This document shows, piece after piece, positions 1-5,020 of a stretch of 5,020 bases of DNA. Source of the DNA: Planctomycetaceae bacterium (GTDB lineage: Bacteria > Planctomycetota > Planctomycetia > Pirellulales > Pirellulaceae); assembly GCA_007124535.1 (NCBI GenBank), contig SLEY01000680.1, positions 1 to 5,020 of the forward strand. The letters run 5' to 3'. The position numbers and the translations under genes are program-made. Below the pieces are notes generated by a model, which was given only the letters and a program-made list of their open reading frames with translations, did not search any database and was not told the DNA's origin. Position 1 is the first letter of the stretch. Every line of letters starts with the position of its first letter.

Positions 1-2
1 CG

Positions 3-215
3 ATTAGGGCGTTTAAGCATCGGACGCCGTTCAAGCCGTTCACGGTGGCAACGGTCAGCGGGAACCGCTACGAGGTCGATTACCCGGACGCGCTGGCCGT
101 TCGGGAAGGCATGGCGATCTTCGTCGGGCCAGGGAGGGTGCCGGTGTTCTTCGACCACGAAGGCGTTAGTGAGGTCATCGGCGACCTGTCCGGCCGCGGA
201 ACTGAGGCTGGCTGA
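3..215 (+). CDS. Short planctomycete-type hypothetical protein, N-terminus outside the window
   Basis: An open frame runs in from the left edge and stops at TGA 213-215, giving 70 visible residues. The start is outside the window. The visible part begins IRAFKHRTPFKPFTV, then continues with a glycine turn, a YEVDYPDALAV segment and a VPVFFDHEGVSEVIGDL end. This alternation of 'RxPFxPF', a polar turn, a 'hP(D/E)' segment and a hydrophobic strand resembles a family of roughly 70-100 residue all-beta-looking hypothetical proteins that are abundant in planctomycete genomes. That resemblance is from memory, and the family has no function I can name. The last few residues (SGRGTEAG) overlap the reading frame of the PIN remnant, so the native C-terminus may have been changed by a rearrangement. 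I am fairly sure the frame is coding and unsure of any role. Confidence 0.6.
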   Translation: MRAFKHRTPFKPFTVATVSGNRYEVDYPDALAVREGMAIFVGPGRVPVFFDHEGVSEVIGDLSGRGTEAG

Positions 216-402
216 AGAACGCCGAACCAACGGATGGACCAAATATCTGTTGACATTGAACTGTCGGCACATCGCCAACGCACGTGAGCTACCTCGAATT
301 TACGATCTGCTCGACCAGGAGGGCCTCGGGCAACTGTTGATCTGCACTCCCGCAGAGTTCCTTGGAGCACAGGACCAGGACAATGACGGATCCAATTCTT
401 GA
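169..402 (+). pseudogene. C-terminal remnant of a VapC-like PIN-domain toxin
   Basis: The frame can open at GTG 169 and gives 77 residues. Only the part from about residue 22 (position 232) onward looks like a known protein. It carries YLLTLNCRHIANA followed by a LLICTPAEFLG segment, very close to the C-terminal signature (LLTWNCRHIANA...IICTPEEL) of a VapC-like PIN-domain toxin family common in cyanobacteria and planctomycetes. Full-length members have about 140-160 residues. The N-terminal two thirds, with the conserved acidic residues that bind the metal for RNA cleavage, are absent. Residues 1-20 overlap the end of the upstream gene in another frame and look like readthrough of non-native sequence. 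I infer a deletion or fusion near 205-235 that left an inactive stub. The stop at 400-402 overlaps the start of the antitoxin-like gene by 20 bases, the usual arrangement of a translationally coupled toxin-antitoxin pair. Confidence 0.6.
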
Positions 403-574
403 CGAACTGCATGAAACCCGGCGCCGTTTGCTCGAGGATGCGGGTGGTACCCTGGAAGGGTTGGCTGCAAGCTTGCAGGAGCGTCAACGCAGCTCGGGGC
501 GGCAGATCCTAGAAGCACGACGAACCATCCGATGCCCGGGAGAACGCGGCGAAAGCACACACCTCCAGGGCTGA
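383..574 (+). CDS. Small antitoxin-like protein, partner of the truncated PIN toxin
   Basis: This is a 63-residue frame starting at ATG 383. AGGA (371-374) lies eight bases upstream as a ribosome binding site, which favours this start over TTG 362. The protein begins MTDPILDELHETRRRLLED, continues with a GGTLEGLAASLQ segment and then SSGRQIL. This 'DPI-x-E-L ... helix ... LxxLQxRxxxSGR' layout matches small helical proteins usually encoded next to VapC-like PIN toxins with the NCRHIAN signature, and they are thought to be their antitoxins. That family link is from memory, so it is moderately sure. The last 18 or so residues (TIRCPGERGESTHLQG) look polar and irregular and may be an altered end. 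With the toxin truncated, this would be an orphan antitoxin. It could bind DNA or a related toxin elsewhere, or have no role. Confidence 0.55.
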   Translation: MTDPILDELHETRRRLLEDAGGTLEGLAASLQERQRSSGRQILEARRTIRCPGERGESTHLQG

Positions 575-608
575 TTCCAAGGTCTTTCACACTTGCAGAA
601 AGCACACA
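551..608. repeat. Pair of 11-base direct repeats
   Basis: GAAAGCACACA occurs at 551-561 and again at 598-608 with identical sequence, 47 bases apart start to start. The first copy is inside the 3' end of the antitoxin-like frame and the second is in the gap beyond it. It could be a trace of a small duplication, a deletion footprint near the decayed toxin locus, or chance. Confidence 0.35.
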
Positions 609-615
609 ATCATCG

Positions 616-639
616 CCCAACCGACCAAGGTGGGTTGGG
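616..639 (-). terminator. Weak hairpin in the gap between converging genes
   Basis: CCCAACC (616-622) can pair with GGTTGGG (633-639) across a ten-base loop, giving a seven-pair GC-rich stem 19 bases beyond the stop of the last minus-strand gene. It sits where both the chaperone unit and the plus-strand genes would have to end. Neither strand has a T-run after the stem, so it is not a typical intrinsic terminator. Termination here is inferred from position only. Confidence 0.2.
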
Positions 640-657
640 GCGGCGTTGGGAGGGTGT

Positions 658-1059
658 TCAGCGGGGCCAGCGGGCAGCCAGTGGCTGGCGAGAATCGCGA
701 GGGATTTCCTCGGGTGACTCGGCCTGCCGGGACTTCGCCGTCGGGGAAGCCTCCAGCGGGCCACGTGCCACCCGCACGGCCGCCGGGAAATTCCCGCGGA
801 TGAACTCGACCAGCGCCAACAGCTGCCGATTCTCTTCCCGATCGTCCAGATCGCAACACTGCCGGGCCGCCTGCCATGCTTGGTCGTAACGGTCCTCCCG
901 CAGGAATTCCAGACACTGGCGGCGATGGTGGTCCACCGCGCGGAGGGCACGGTGGACCAACCGCAGATCACAACGGCAACGGCGGCACGTATCGGACCAA
1001 TCCTGGCGGGCCCCACAGGTAGGGCAGCGGAGTTTCGGTGGGGTTTCGGGTCGAGTCAC
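658..1059 (-). CDS. Zinc-ribbon protein with TPR-like helical region, last gene of the chaperone cluster
   Basis: A 133-residue protein. Residues 12-28 form a compact zinc ribbon with paired cysteines (C12, C15, C25, C28, plus C30). Residues 34-100 are predicted by eye to be two helical hairpins of TPR type: a stretch with DRYDQAWQAARQC, then LLALVEFIRGNFPAAVRVAR, where small residues sit at the packing positions. The last 30 residues are polar and probably disordered. The start is GTG 1059, with AGGG (1070-1073) nine bases upstream. An ATG at 1075 is in another frame. The gene begins 16 bases after the Hsp70 stop, so it is probably co-transcribed and perhaps coupled. I know of no characterised homologue. 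An adaptor or scaffold role with the Hsp70 is inferred only from the gene order and the helical-repeat look. It could also be an unrelated passenger. Confidence 0.7.
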   Translation of the reverse strand: MTRPETPPKLRCPTCGARQDWSDTCRRCRCDLRLVHRALRAVDHHRRQCLEFLREDRYDQAWQAARQCCDLDDREENRQLLALVEFIRGNFPAAVRVARGPLEASPTAKSRQAESPEEIPRDSRQPLAARWPR

Positions 1060-1075
1060 CGGCAGGGTCCCTCAT

Positions 1076-2845
1076 TTACGCATCTTGCAGATAGAATACG
1101 ATATCTTCGAGCTTGGCCCTGGTTTCGCGGATCTTCTCCAGTGCCCGCCGGGTGATGGAGTCTTCCATCTGTTCGATCAACGCTTCCAACTCCGCGACGT
1201 CCTCCGGGTCGGCCTCGGGCAGCACCTGATGAGCTTTGGTGATCAGATGGATGGCCTCTTTGACGGCTTGTTTGACTTCGGCGGGCACTTCGTCCAGGTC
1301 GGTTTCGCGGGCGGGGGACGGTTGGCGTTCGGGGCCGAAGATCCCGTCCAGTTTGGCTTGGGCGTCCTCCTGACCCGATTGGCGGAACTGGCTGATGGCG
1401 TTGTCGATGGTCAGCTGCCTTTCCAGCCCGCTGATCCGTTCGACGGCGGTGACGATCAGGATGCCGTCCAGGTTCAATTCGAAGCGGACCAGGATTTCGT
1501 TTCCGGCTTCCGCCGACTCGTCCAAACCTTCCAGCAAGAAGTCACCCACGGGCTGATTGCGGCGGACGTCGTCGTTTTCGCCCTGAAAGACGTTGATTTC
1601 GGCCACTTTCTGGCCATCGACGCAGGTGGAGAACATCTCGGAGCGGGTCGCGGGCAGCGGCGTATTGCGGCCGATGATGGGGGCGAAGCAGAACACGGAG
1701 GGCAGGCCATGCAGCAACGATCGGCATTGGATGCCCAGGGTATGGGGCGTGATATCGACCAGGACCGAGCCCACATCCAAGCCGGCGATCAGCCCGCCCT
1801 GCACGGCGGCCCCCATCGCCACGCACAGATCGGGATCGACTTCCTGGTGGGGCGTCTGCCGGAGCTGTTCTTCCAGCAGGTGGTGGACCAGAGGGGTGCG
1901 GCTGCTGCCTCCGACCAGGACGATCTTGTCGATATCTTTGGCATGCAGTTTGGCGTCTTCCAGGGCATCGTCAACGCACTTGATGGTCTTCTTCAGGAGC
2001 GGTTCGATCATCGTCTCGTAATCCTGGCGGAGGATTTCGCAGGTCAAATGCAAGGCGCCCCCATCCTTCTCCGCGATGAACTCCTCATTCACCGAGGCGC
2101 AGGGTTCGAACGAGAGGACTTTCTTGGCCTCTTCCACCGCCTGCAGCAGGCGGGAACGGGCGGCCGGCAGCTGGCGGAGGTCCAGACCGTGCGTCTCCTG
2201 GAACTGGTCGCAGACATGTTTCAGCAGCAGTTCGTCGAAATCATCGCCGCCCAGCCGGGTGTCGCCATGACTGGAAAGCACCTCGACCACCCCGCCCTCG
2301 ATCTGGACGATCGAGACGTCGAAGGTCCCCCCGCCCAGGTCGTAAACCAGCAGCCGCTCGCCGCAATCCGTGTCCGGCTGGTAGACCAGGGCGGCGGCCG
2401 TCGGCTCGTTGATGATCCGCACGACCTCCAGCCCGGCCAGCTCGCCGGCCTGACGCGTGGCCTCGCGCTGCATTTCGTTGAAAAATGCCGGCACCGTGAT
2501 CACCGCTTTGCCGACCTCCTCGCCCAGCACCCGGGTCGCCCGATCTTTCAGTGTCCGCAGGATCATGGCCGAGATCTCTTGCGGGGTGAACGTATCGTCG
2601 CCCATCGAAACCTTCGTGTCCTCGCCCATCCTCCGTTTGATCGAACGCACCGTGCGCTCGGGGGCCAGAATCGCCTGGTTGCGAGCCGATTGGCCGACCA
2701 GCAACTGGCCCTGATTGTCGAACCCGACGAACGACGGCAGGATCGTCTGACCGTCTTCATCCGGCAGCATCACGGGTTTGCCGTCTCGAATGACACAGAC
2801 CCCGCTGTTGGTGGTTCCCAGATCGATCCCAATGATTGTATCCAT
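1076..2845 (-). CDS. Hsp70 family chaperone, DnaK type (specialised paralogue)
   Basis: A 589-residue ATP-driven chaperone, presumably cytoplasmic. The nucleotide-binding domain (about 1-355) has every hallmark: GIDLGTTNS at 6-14, catalytic lysine K70, INEPTAAAL at 145-153, LVYDLGGGTFDVSIV at 166-180, GDTRLGGDDFD with T196 at 194-204, and IVLVGGSSRTPLV at 308-320. The linker VLVDITP (361-367) leads to the substrate-binding beta domain (about 368-485, with NTPLPATRSEMF and INVFQGE). A helical lid of about 80 residues follows, so the protein is some 50 residues shorter than E. coli DnaK (638) and lacks its long disordered tail. Compared with DnaK there are about eight extra residues at 374-388, early in the substrate domain. 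The start ATG 2845 is set by AGGAG overlapping the upstream grpE stop, eight bases away. The company of an unusual J-like protein and GrpE suggests a specialised Hsp70, comparable in idea to HscC with its own J proteins, and not the housekeeping DnaK. I withhold the name dnaK for that reason. Confidence 0.95.
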   Translation of the reverse strand: MDTIIGIDLGTTNSGVCVIRDGKPVMLPDEDGQTILPSFVGFDNQGQLLVGQSARNQAILAPERTVRSIKRRMGEDTKVSMGDDTFTPQEISAMILRTLKDRATRVLGEEVGKAVITVPAFFNEMQREATRQAGELAGLEVVRIINEPTAAALVYQPDTDCGERLLVYDLGGGTFDVSIVQIEGGVVEVLSSHGDTRLGGDDFDELLLKHVCDQFQETHGLDLRQLPAARSRLLQAVEEAKKVLSFEPCASVNEEFIAEKDGGALHLTCEILRQDYETMIEPLLKKTIKCVDDALEDAKLHAKDIDKIVLVGGSSRTPLVHHLLEEQLRQTPHQEVDPDLCVAMGAAVQGGLIAGLDVGSVLVDITPHTLGIQCRSLLHGLPSVFCFAPIIGRNTPLPATRSEMFSTCVDGQKVAEINVFQGENDDVRRNQPVGDFLLEGLDESAEAGNEILVRFELNLDGILIVTAVERISGLERQLTIDNAISQFRQSGQEDAQAKLDGIFGPERQPSPARETDLDEVPAEVKQAVKEAIHLITKAHQVLPEADPEDVAELEALIEQMEDSITRRALEKIRETRAKLEDIVFYLQDA

Positions 2846-2858
2846 GTAAAGGGCTCCT
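2846..2858 (-). promoter_or_regulatory. Ribosome binding site of the Hsp70 gene overlapping the grpE stop codon
   Basis: Read on the minus strand, the stop TAG of the grpE-type gene continues into GAGCCCTTTAC and then ATG of the Hsp70 gene. The AGGAG core therefore shares bases with the stop codon and lies eight bases before the start. Ribosomes ending grpE translation would stop on this site, so translational coupling of exchange factor and chaperone is likely. It also fixes the Hsp70 start. Confidence 0.7.
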
Positions 2859-3699
2859 AAATCGAATGGTTGGATGGGGTTGCCGCGGACGGCCGCACAG
2901 CGCGAACCTCGGCAAAACGGATGCAGCGTTCCTGCCAGAGATATCCCGGCCGGATCACTTCCAATACGGTCTCGGGCGGATGCTCGTCCGAGTCGACCAG
3001 TTCGACCACGGTCATCCGGGCCGGGTCGAAGGGTTGTCCCAGGCAGTCGACGCGCTCGATCTGCAACTGCTGCAGGGTCCGTTCCAAGCGCCGGTAAATC
3101 AGTTGATATCCTTCCAGCATGGGCTGGATCTTCGTGCGGTGCAGGTGCTGGAGTTGTTCTTCGAACAGTTCAAGCGACGCGTCGTACCAGGGTTTGGCCA
3201 GCAGCCGCTGCCACCAGACCATTTGTTTCCACCGTTGCCGGGAAGCCTGTTGGTGGCGATGGAGGGCCTCCCGGACCAGTTGGTGGTGGGTCTTCTCGAC
3301 GGAACGCATGCCCCGCTCGAGGGCTTCGTCCAACTCGATCAAAGCCTCGAGCAGGGGACGGGCCGCCTGTTCCGCAACGACCCTTTCCTCCGCTTCGACC
3401 GACCGCATCTGCTCCGCCGCCTCGTCCAGTTCGGTCAGCGCCTGCTGGAAGGTTTCCTCCAGACCGCGGGCACTTTTCGTCTGCAGCTTCAATTCCTGCC
3501 GCAAAGCCGTAAAGGCTTCGATCAATTGCAGCAAGCTCACATCCGAAAACACGCCCTCCTCGACGGGCGGCTCCCCCGAATCCTCCAATGCGTCCAGCCC
3601 GTAGATCTCCCGATCCGTACGCCCCAACCACTCGCGAAAGCGCCCCAGCAGCTCTTCATTCTCGTACCAGCTTCGCATGTGCAGTTTTCCCAAGGTCAT
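2857..3699 (-). CDS. grpE: GrpE-type nucleotide exchange factor with a large insertion
   Basis: A 280-residue protein; typical GrpE has about 190-200. GrpE promotes ADP release from Hsp70. The C-terminal GrpE core is clear: GYQLIYRRLERTL (197-209), then FDPARMTVVELVDSDEHPP (224-242), TVLEVIRPGYLWQERCIRFA (244-263) and AEVRAV, which form the beta domain that contacts the ATPase domain. The coiled-coil region before it (about 55-130, with RPLLEALIELDEALERG at 114-130 like the GrpE DLLPVLDNLERAL segment) is present. Between the two lies an insertion of about 65 residues (130-195) with an aromatic, basic stretch RWKQMVWWQRLLAKPWYD (156-173), unlike standard GrpE. The N-terminal 50 residues are acidic and have no recognised domain. 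ATG 3678 (MRSWYENEE) is an alternative start with GGGA nine bases upstream; ATG 3699 has only a distant GGA. The true length may therefore be 273. The gene follows the J-like gene by 34 bases. Confidence 0.85.
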   Translation of the reverse strand: MTLGKLHMRSWYENEELLGRFREWLGRTDREIYGLDALEDSGEPPVEEGVFSDVSLLQLIEAFTALRQELKLQTKSARGLEETFQQALTELDEAAEQMRSVEAEERVVAEQAARPLLEALIELDEALERGMRSVEKTHHQLVREALHRHQQASRQRWKQMVWWQRLLAKPWYDASLELFEEQLQHLHRTKIQPMLEGYQLIYRRLERTLQQLQIERVDCLGQPFDPARMTVVELVDSDEHPPETVLEVIRPGYLWQERCIRFAEVRAVRPSAATPSNHSI

Positions 3700-3733
3700 C
3701 CAAGAAATCGTCCGCTACGGGCCGAAGCCCCGT

Positions 3734-4027
3734 TCAGGCATCGCTCAGCGACAGCAGCACGTCCGTCGGCACGGGGCGCTGGACCGAACGCCCCCGCTCG
3801 CGTTCCAACAACGTGTCAAAGGTATCCGCCATGTGCAGATCGAACAACCGTTTCTCCAGACTGACCACGGGATCGCGGAGGATCTCATACGCCTGGCGGA
3901 TCTCCGAGAACTCCCGCGGATGCCGTTCCGGCGGAAACTGGTGGACCAGCTTCAAATAGCGGGCACGGATCGTCTCGGGGTCGCTGTTCATTTCGACGCC
4001 CAACACCTGGTAAGGATCGCGGATCAT
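3734..4027 (-). CDS. J-domain-like protein lacking the HPD motif
   Basis: A 97-residue protein that is little more than a J domain. Helix I (DPYQVLGVEMNSDPETIRARY, 4-24) and helix III (EFSEIRQAYEILRDP, 39-53) match DnaJ well. The loop between helices II and III reads HQFPPERHP (29-37), so the His-Pro-Asp triad that J proteins use to trigger Hsp70 ATP hydrolysis is replaced by Phe-Pro-Pro. No Gly/Phe region, zinc-binding domain or C-terminal substrate domain follows, only a helical piece (SLEKRLFDLH...) and a polar end. ATG 4027 has GAGG (4034-4037 region) six bases upstream, which excludes the longer TTG 4039 start. The gene begins 18 bases after the stop of the upstream helical protein. Position next to grpE and Hsp70 makes it the likely dedicated partner. 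Whether it stimulates the ATPase, or only binds or restrains Hsp70, cannot be told from sequence. Confidence 0.85.
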   Translation of the reverse strand: MIRDPYQVLGVEMNSDPETIRARYLKLVHQFPPERHPREFSEIRQAYEILRDPVVSLEKRLFDLHMADTFDTLLERERGRSVQRPVPTDVLLSLSDA

Positions 4028-4045
4028 GGTCAGCCTCAAAAAACG

Positions 4046-5020
4046 TCAGAAGAGAAAGCCTTGCTGATCGGACGCCGCCGTCGATGCAGAGCGTTTTCGC
4101 CGCGGGCCGGGGTCGGACCACGTGTCCACGTCGTCCGCATCCTCGACCCAGTCCTCGTCGTCGTCCCAGTCATCTTCCTCGTCGTCCCAGTCCTCATCGC
4201 CGTCTTCGCCCAACGCATTCATCAAACCCGACAGTCCGAAGAAGGCGGCCAACATTTCCCGGGTCGCGCGGGCGCTGTGCAACGTGTTCTCCGCATCCGC
4301 GCGCTCGGAGTCCCGCAGGGGGAATTCCGCCTGCTTGTTCAATTCGAGGGCCTTTTCCAAATACTCGATATCCCGGGACGGTCCCAGATGGGGCGTGAAA
4401 CCGAACGCCGAGGGCGAGCGACGCGTGAGCCCCTTCCCCATAAGGTACCAGAACAGGGGCGCGGCGGGGAACTGGCGACAGCCCGTTTCTGCCAGACGAT
4501 ACTGCACCTCCACCGCCCGCCGCTCGGTGCTCTCCAACAGGAACCGGCAGACGTCGTGCAAATCCGCTTGGTTCCACGTAACGCGTTTGGCGCGTTGGAG
4601 ATAATCGATCAGCAGCCGCTGGTGCGTGGCCAGACCCACGTACTTGACACGCCGCACGAGGTACCCGGTCAAGAACACGGCCAAACGGCTCGCGGTCCGA
4701 CTGTGGACACGGCCCTTGATCGCCGCTTTGAAACGATCCCGAAATTCGTTCTTCAACGGGCGCCGCAAAGCGAACTGCTCGGAATACGTGTGCATGACCA
4801 GCCAGAGGGGCGTCGGTTCGTCCAATTCCTTCCGGGCCGTTTCCAGAAGCGCCTCGGCCGCCTTGTCGTTCTTCGCCTTGTACTCGAGCGTGGCTTCCAG
4901 CAGGGGGAAGATATAGGGCGCCGGCCCCCGCCGGAAGGCGCCGCGTTCCAGGGCGGCCAGTTCCTGCAGTTGGCAGCGCGCTTCGTCAAACTTGCGTTTC
5001 CGGACGCGCTGGCGGAACAA
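4046..5020 (-). CDS. Large helical (TPR-like) protein with acidic tail, N-terminus outside the window
   Basis: The frame enters from the right edge and stops at TGA 4046-4048, giving 324 visible residues. The first visible codon is TTG, in mid-protein. Residues 10-65 (FDEARCQLQELAALERG ... AAEALLETARKEL) and 150-230 (a VQYRLAETGCRQFP segment, then IEYLEKALELNKQAEFPL) have the helix-turn-helix rhythm of TPR-like repeats. Residues 255-270 form a hydrophobic helix (MLAAFFGLSGLMNAL). It is followed by a strongly acidic tail (272-300) with tryptophans at 278, 285, 291 and 301, then a basic RRKR patch and the C-terminal end DQQGFLF. I do not recognise a characterised family. Genes with this layout beside divergent Hsp70 clusters suggest a scaffold, co-chaperone or client, but that is inference. 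Its stop is 18 bases from the J-like gene, so it is probably the leading or an early gene of the unit. Confidence 0.75.
   Translation of the reverse strand: MFRQRVRKRKFDEARCQLQELAALERGAFRRGPAPYIFPLLEATLEYKAKNDKAAEALLETARKELDEPTPLWLVMHTYSEQFALRRPLKNEFRDRFKAAIKGRVHSRTASRLAVFLTGYLVRRVKYVGLATHQRLLIDYLQRAKRVTWNQADLHDVCRFLLESTERRAVEVQYRLAETGCRQFPAAPLFWYLMGKGLTRRSPSAFGFTPHLGPSRDIEYLEKALELNKQAEFPLRDSERADAENTLHSARATREMLAAFFGLSGLMNALGEDGDEDWDDEEDDWDDDEDWVEDADDVDTWSDPGPRRKRSASTAASDQQGFLF
4144..4203 (-). repeat. Imperfect short tandem repeats encoding the acidic tryptophan tail
   Basis: On the plus strand, CCCAGTC recurs at 4147, 4165 and 4186, each flanked by TCGTC/TCATC-rich sequence. The spacing is 18 and 21 bases, so the reading frame is kept. 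On the coding strand this yields repeated (D/E)-D-W-(D/V) units, with tryptophans six and seven residues apart. Replication slippage is a plausible origin, and copy number may vary between strains. Confidence 0.65.

Noticed and set aside
784..796. Perfect inverted repeat CGGGAA-A-TTCCCG
   Set aside because: It lies inside the zinc-ribbon gene with a loop of one base, too tight for a hairpin. There is no promoter or spacing to suggest an operator, so it is most likely chance in coding sequence.
300..1016. A 238-residue minus-strand frame across the left part
   Set aside because: It overlaps the zinc-ribbon gene in another frame and the plus-strand toxin-antitoxin relic. Its sequence is rich in Arg, Trp, Ser and Pro, as expected of a shadow frame in GC-rich DNA.
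1085..2860. A 591-residue open frame on the plus strand running opposite the entire Hsp70 gene
   Set aside because: Its codons lie exactly opposite the Hsp70 codons, so a stop would need TTA, CTA or TCA in the Hsp70 gene, codons that are rare in GC-rich genes. Long antisense frames opposite Hsp70 genes are a well-known artefact. The translation shows no domain, and the minus strand carries all Hsp70 motifs.
2836..3864. A 342-residue plus-strand frame opposite the grpE-type gene
   Set aside because: It has the same codon register as grpE, so it stays open for the same reason as the frame opposite Hsp70. It runs across a gene boundary and into the J-like gene, and the protein is low in pattern. 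The GrpE core is unmistakable on the minus strand.
4028..4039. TTG start that would lengthen the J-like protein by four residues
   Set aside because: The bases between TTG 4039 and ATG 4027 contain the GAGG ribosome binding site for the ATG, and J domains of this kind begin directly with the (R/K)DPYxVLG segment.
4122..4604. Serine-rich plus-strand frame of 160 residues
   Set aside because: The serine runs are the reverse complement of the GAC/GAA repeats that encode the acidic tail on the minus strand. It has no recognisable domain.

Overview
The window looks like chromosomal DNA of a GC-rich member of the Planctomycetota. I infer this from family resemblance (a planctomycete-style short protein at the left edge, a GrpE with a large insertion, and a J-like protein with FPP in place of HPD) and not from any marker gene. 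No rRNA, tRNA, CRISPR array or insertion sequence is visible.

Positions 658-5020 are covered by five closely spaced genes on the minus strand, read right to left. They are a large helical (TPR-like) protein cut by the right edge and ending in an acidic, tryptophan-studded tail (4046-5020); a 97-residue J-domain-like protein without the HPD triad (3734-4027); a GrpE-type nucleotide exchange factor (2857-3699); a 589-residue Hsp70 of the DnaK type (1076-2845); and a small zinc-ribbon/helical-repeat protein (658-1059). Gaps are 11 to 34 bases. A ribosome binding site overlaps the grpE stop just before the Hsp70 gene, so the set reads as one transcription unit whose promoter lies beyond the right edge. 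It has the three parts of an Hsp70 machine (ATPase, exchange factor, J-like partner), but each part is unlike the housekeeping DnaK-DnaJ-GrpE version. The two flanking helical-repeat proteins may be scaffolds, adaptors or clients.

Positions 1-574 are on the plus strand and look like an eroded accessory patch. They hold the C-terminal part of a short planctomycete-type hypothetical protein (3-215), then the C-terminal remnant of a VapC-like PIN-domain toxin without its catalytic N-terminal part (169-402), then an overlapping small ORF resembling the antitoxin partner of that toxin family (383-574). The two sides converge on a short gap (575-657) with a weak hairpin and part of an 11-base direct repeat.

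The most interesting content is the specialised Hsp70 cluster, especially the J-like protein without HPD and the flanking helical proteins. The toxin-antitoxin relic is the second point of interest.
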